The translations under genes and the position numbers were made by a program. The notes beneath the pieces were generated by a model, which had not been told where the DNA came from, ran no database searches, and worked only from the letters and a program-made list of their open reading frames with translations. Of a DNA stretch of 6,453 bases, positions 5,288 to 6,453 are shown one piece after another (position 1 is the first letter of the stretch; each line of letters starts with the position of its first letter). The stretch comes from an uncultured Coriobacteriia bacterium (lineage in GTDB: Bacteria > Actinomycetota > Coriobacteriia > Coriobacteriales > QAMH01). The stretch lies in contig CABURF010000066.1 of NCBI GenBank assembly GCA_902493755.1, forward strand, positions 1-6,453. Direction: 5' to 3'.

Positions 5288-6453
5288 CTACACGAGCGCC
5301 GCGCACACCTCATCGGCACACGCGAGTGCATCGGCAATCGCCGTTGCGACAAGCGTCGACCCCATGCGCACGTCACCGGCAACGAAGACGGACGCGACTC
5401 CGTCAGTGCCCGCGCGCAACAGATGCATCTGGTTTTCGCGCAAAGGTTGCTTGACGCCAAATGCATCGAACAGGCTGTCTTGCGCGCCGAGGAAACCTTT
5501 GGCGATGAGCACGAGCTGCGCGGGAATGTCGCGCTCCGTGCCCTCGAGAAGATGCCGTCCGCCCTCGTATGAAAGCTCCTGAATGCACACGGCCTCGACC
5601 GCATCGTCTCCGAGAAAGCCAATCGTATCGGTCGCCCAGAGGCGCGGATCTTCACCGAAGAGCTCCTCGGCCTCGCGGTGCCCATAGCTTTGCTCGTAGA
5701 CCCTGCGCGGCGCTGGCCAGCAATCAAAGACCTCGCAATCTGCCGGCGGACGCTGCGCGCGAATGACCTGGGTCACGCTTTTAGCTCCCTGTCGCAATGC
5801 GCAGGCAACGCAATCAACGCCAGTATCGCCACCACCGATGACCACAACGTCCTTACCATCGGCATCGATAGTTGCCGCGCGGTCCTCAAGCTGGGAACGC
5901 GTGACCTCACCTAGGTATTCGAGCGCGAAATGGATGCCCGCAAGGTTTCGGCCCGCAATGCCGATGTCACGTGGAACGTTGGCACCGGCGGCCAAGATGA
6001 CCGCATCGGATTCGGCAAGCAACTTGCCTGTATGCTCGGTCGCATCCACATTGCAGATGAATTCGATGCCGCTTTGCTCCATGAGCTCGATACGTTGCTG
6101 CACGACCTGCTTGGGAAGCTTCATGCTGGGAATACCGTAGCTGAGCAAGCCGCCGGGACGCTCGTCCTTCTCGTACACGCGCACGCGCAGGCCACGCCGC
6201 GTGAGCTCCCAGGCAAGGGCAAGCCCCGCGGGACCAGAACCGACGACACTCACGAGGGGTGCCGTGCTGTCTGCGGGTACGAGCGGCTGCATGCCATGCT
6301 CCCATGCGTAATCGGCAAGCAGACGCTCGTTGTCGTGAATGGTGACCGCATCATCATGCAGCCCGAGGTTACAGGCGGTTTCGCACGGTGCCGGGCACAC
6401 GCGTCCCGTAAACTCCGAGATCGGATTCGTGAGCTTGAGACGCTCGTATGCCT
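5288..6453 (-). CDS. gltD: Glutamate synthase small subunit GltD, 5' end outside the window
   Basis: A flavin oxidoreductase that passes electrons from NAD(P)H through FAD and iron-sulfur clusters to the large subunit GltB, which makes glutamate from glutamine and 2-oxoglutarate. Visible in order: an N-terminal FTGRVCPAPCETAC segment with a C-x3-C-x3-C cluster motif, the FAD motif VVGSGPAGLALAWELTRRG, the hallmark YGIPSMKLPK, the NAD(P)H motif VVIGGGDTGVDC, and a C-terminal FAD segment FVAGDVRMGSTLVATAI. The last departs from the usual CRRGQSLVVWAI. The frame stays open to the right edge and the translation there still matches the family (AYERLKLTNPISEFTGR), so the gene starts beyond 6453. 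The GTG at 6400 is the internal Val of GRVCPAPC, not a start. About 388 residues are present of roughly 480 expected. It is convergent to the PadR-type gene and probably independent of it. Confidence 0.88.
   Translation of the reverse strand, partial: AYERLKLTNPISEFTGRVCPAPCETACNLGLHDDAVTIHDNERLLADYAWEHGMQPLVPADSTAPLVSVVGSGPAGLALAWELTRRGLRVRVYEKDERPGGLLSYGIPSMKLPKQVVQQRIELMEQSGIEFICNVDATEHTGKLLAESDAVILAAGANVPRDIGIAGRNLAGIHFALEYLGEVTRSQLEDRAATIDADGKDVVVIGGGDTGVDCVACALRQGAKSVTQVIRAQRPPADCEVFDCWPAPRRVYEQSYGHREAEELFGEDPRLWATDTIGFLGDDAVEAVCIQELSYEGGRHLLEGTERDIPAQLVLIAKGFLGAQDSLFDAFGVKQPLRENQMHLLRAGTDGVASVFVAGDVRMGSTLVATAIADALACADEVCAALV

Noticed and set aside
6398..6400. GTG as the start of gltD
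   Set aside because: The frame stays open to the window edge and the upstream residues continue the GltD family pattern just before the first iron-sulfur cysteines.

Overview
The window looks like a chromosomal piece of a moderately GC-rich, anaerobic Gram-positive bacterium, most likely a gut actinobacterium of the class Coriobacteriia. This placement is inference. It rests on the protein style, the GC-rich third codon positions, and a long inverted repeat with companion 15-bp repeats in one intergenic region, of a kind I associate with Coriobacteriia genomes. No rRNA or other phylogenetic marker is present.

Layout. Three genes on the minus strand form a tight operon, read from right to left. 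The first (3276-4373) is a diverged ArsM-like SAM methyltransferase. The second (2067-3257) is a G3E/CobW-like P-loop GTPase. The third (28-2064) is a single protein fusing an arsenite methyltransferase (ArsM) to an arsenosugar-type radical SAM enzyme (ArsS). The gaps are 18 nt and 2 nt, with good ribosome binding sites. Divergent to the operon, across a 324-nt intergenic region, is a small cysteine-rich PadR-family regulator (4698-5141, plus strand). That intergenic region holds a candidate operon promoter with an overlapping dyad, a 5'-UTR hairpin, an 11-bp perfect inverted repeat and a candidate padR promoter. A convergent 146-nt spacer with a 28-bp perfect inverted repeat follows. After it comes the 3' part of gltD, the glutamate synthase small subunit (minus strand), which runs off the right edge and is probably unrelated to the operon.

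How the genes may work together. ArsM methylates trivalent arsenic, and ArsS transfers the 5'-deoxyadenosyl group of SAM to methylated arsenic, the first committed step to arsenosugars. The fusion would channel both steps in one polypeptide. The second methyltransferase is clearly an ArsM relative but lacks three of the four cysteine positions expected for arsenite binding, so its substrate or role is probably different. The GTPase resembles metallochaperone GTPases and may help deliver or handle the metalloid or a metal cofactor. The PadR protein, with seven cysteines in 147 residues, is a plausible metalloid- or thiol-responsive regulator. The set (two ArsM-type domains, one ArsS domain, a G3E GTPase and a Cys-rich PadR, with no ArsR or arsenic efflux gene in view) is the candidate unusual system of this window. 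Its substrate and product cannot be proven from sequence.
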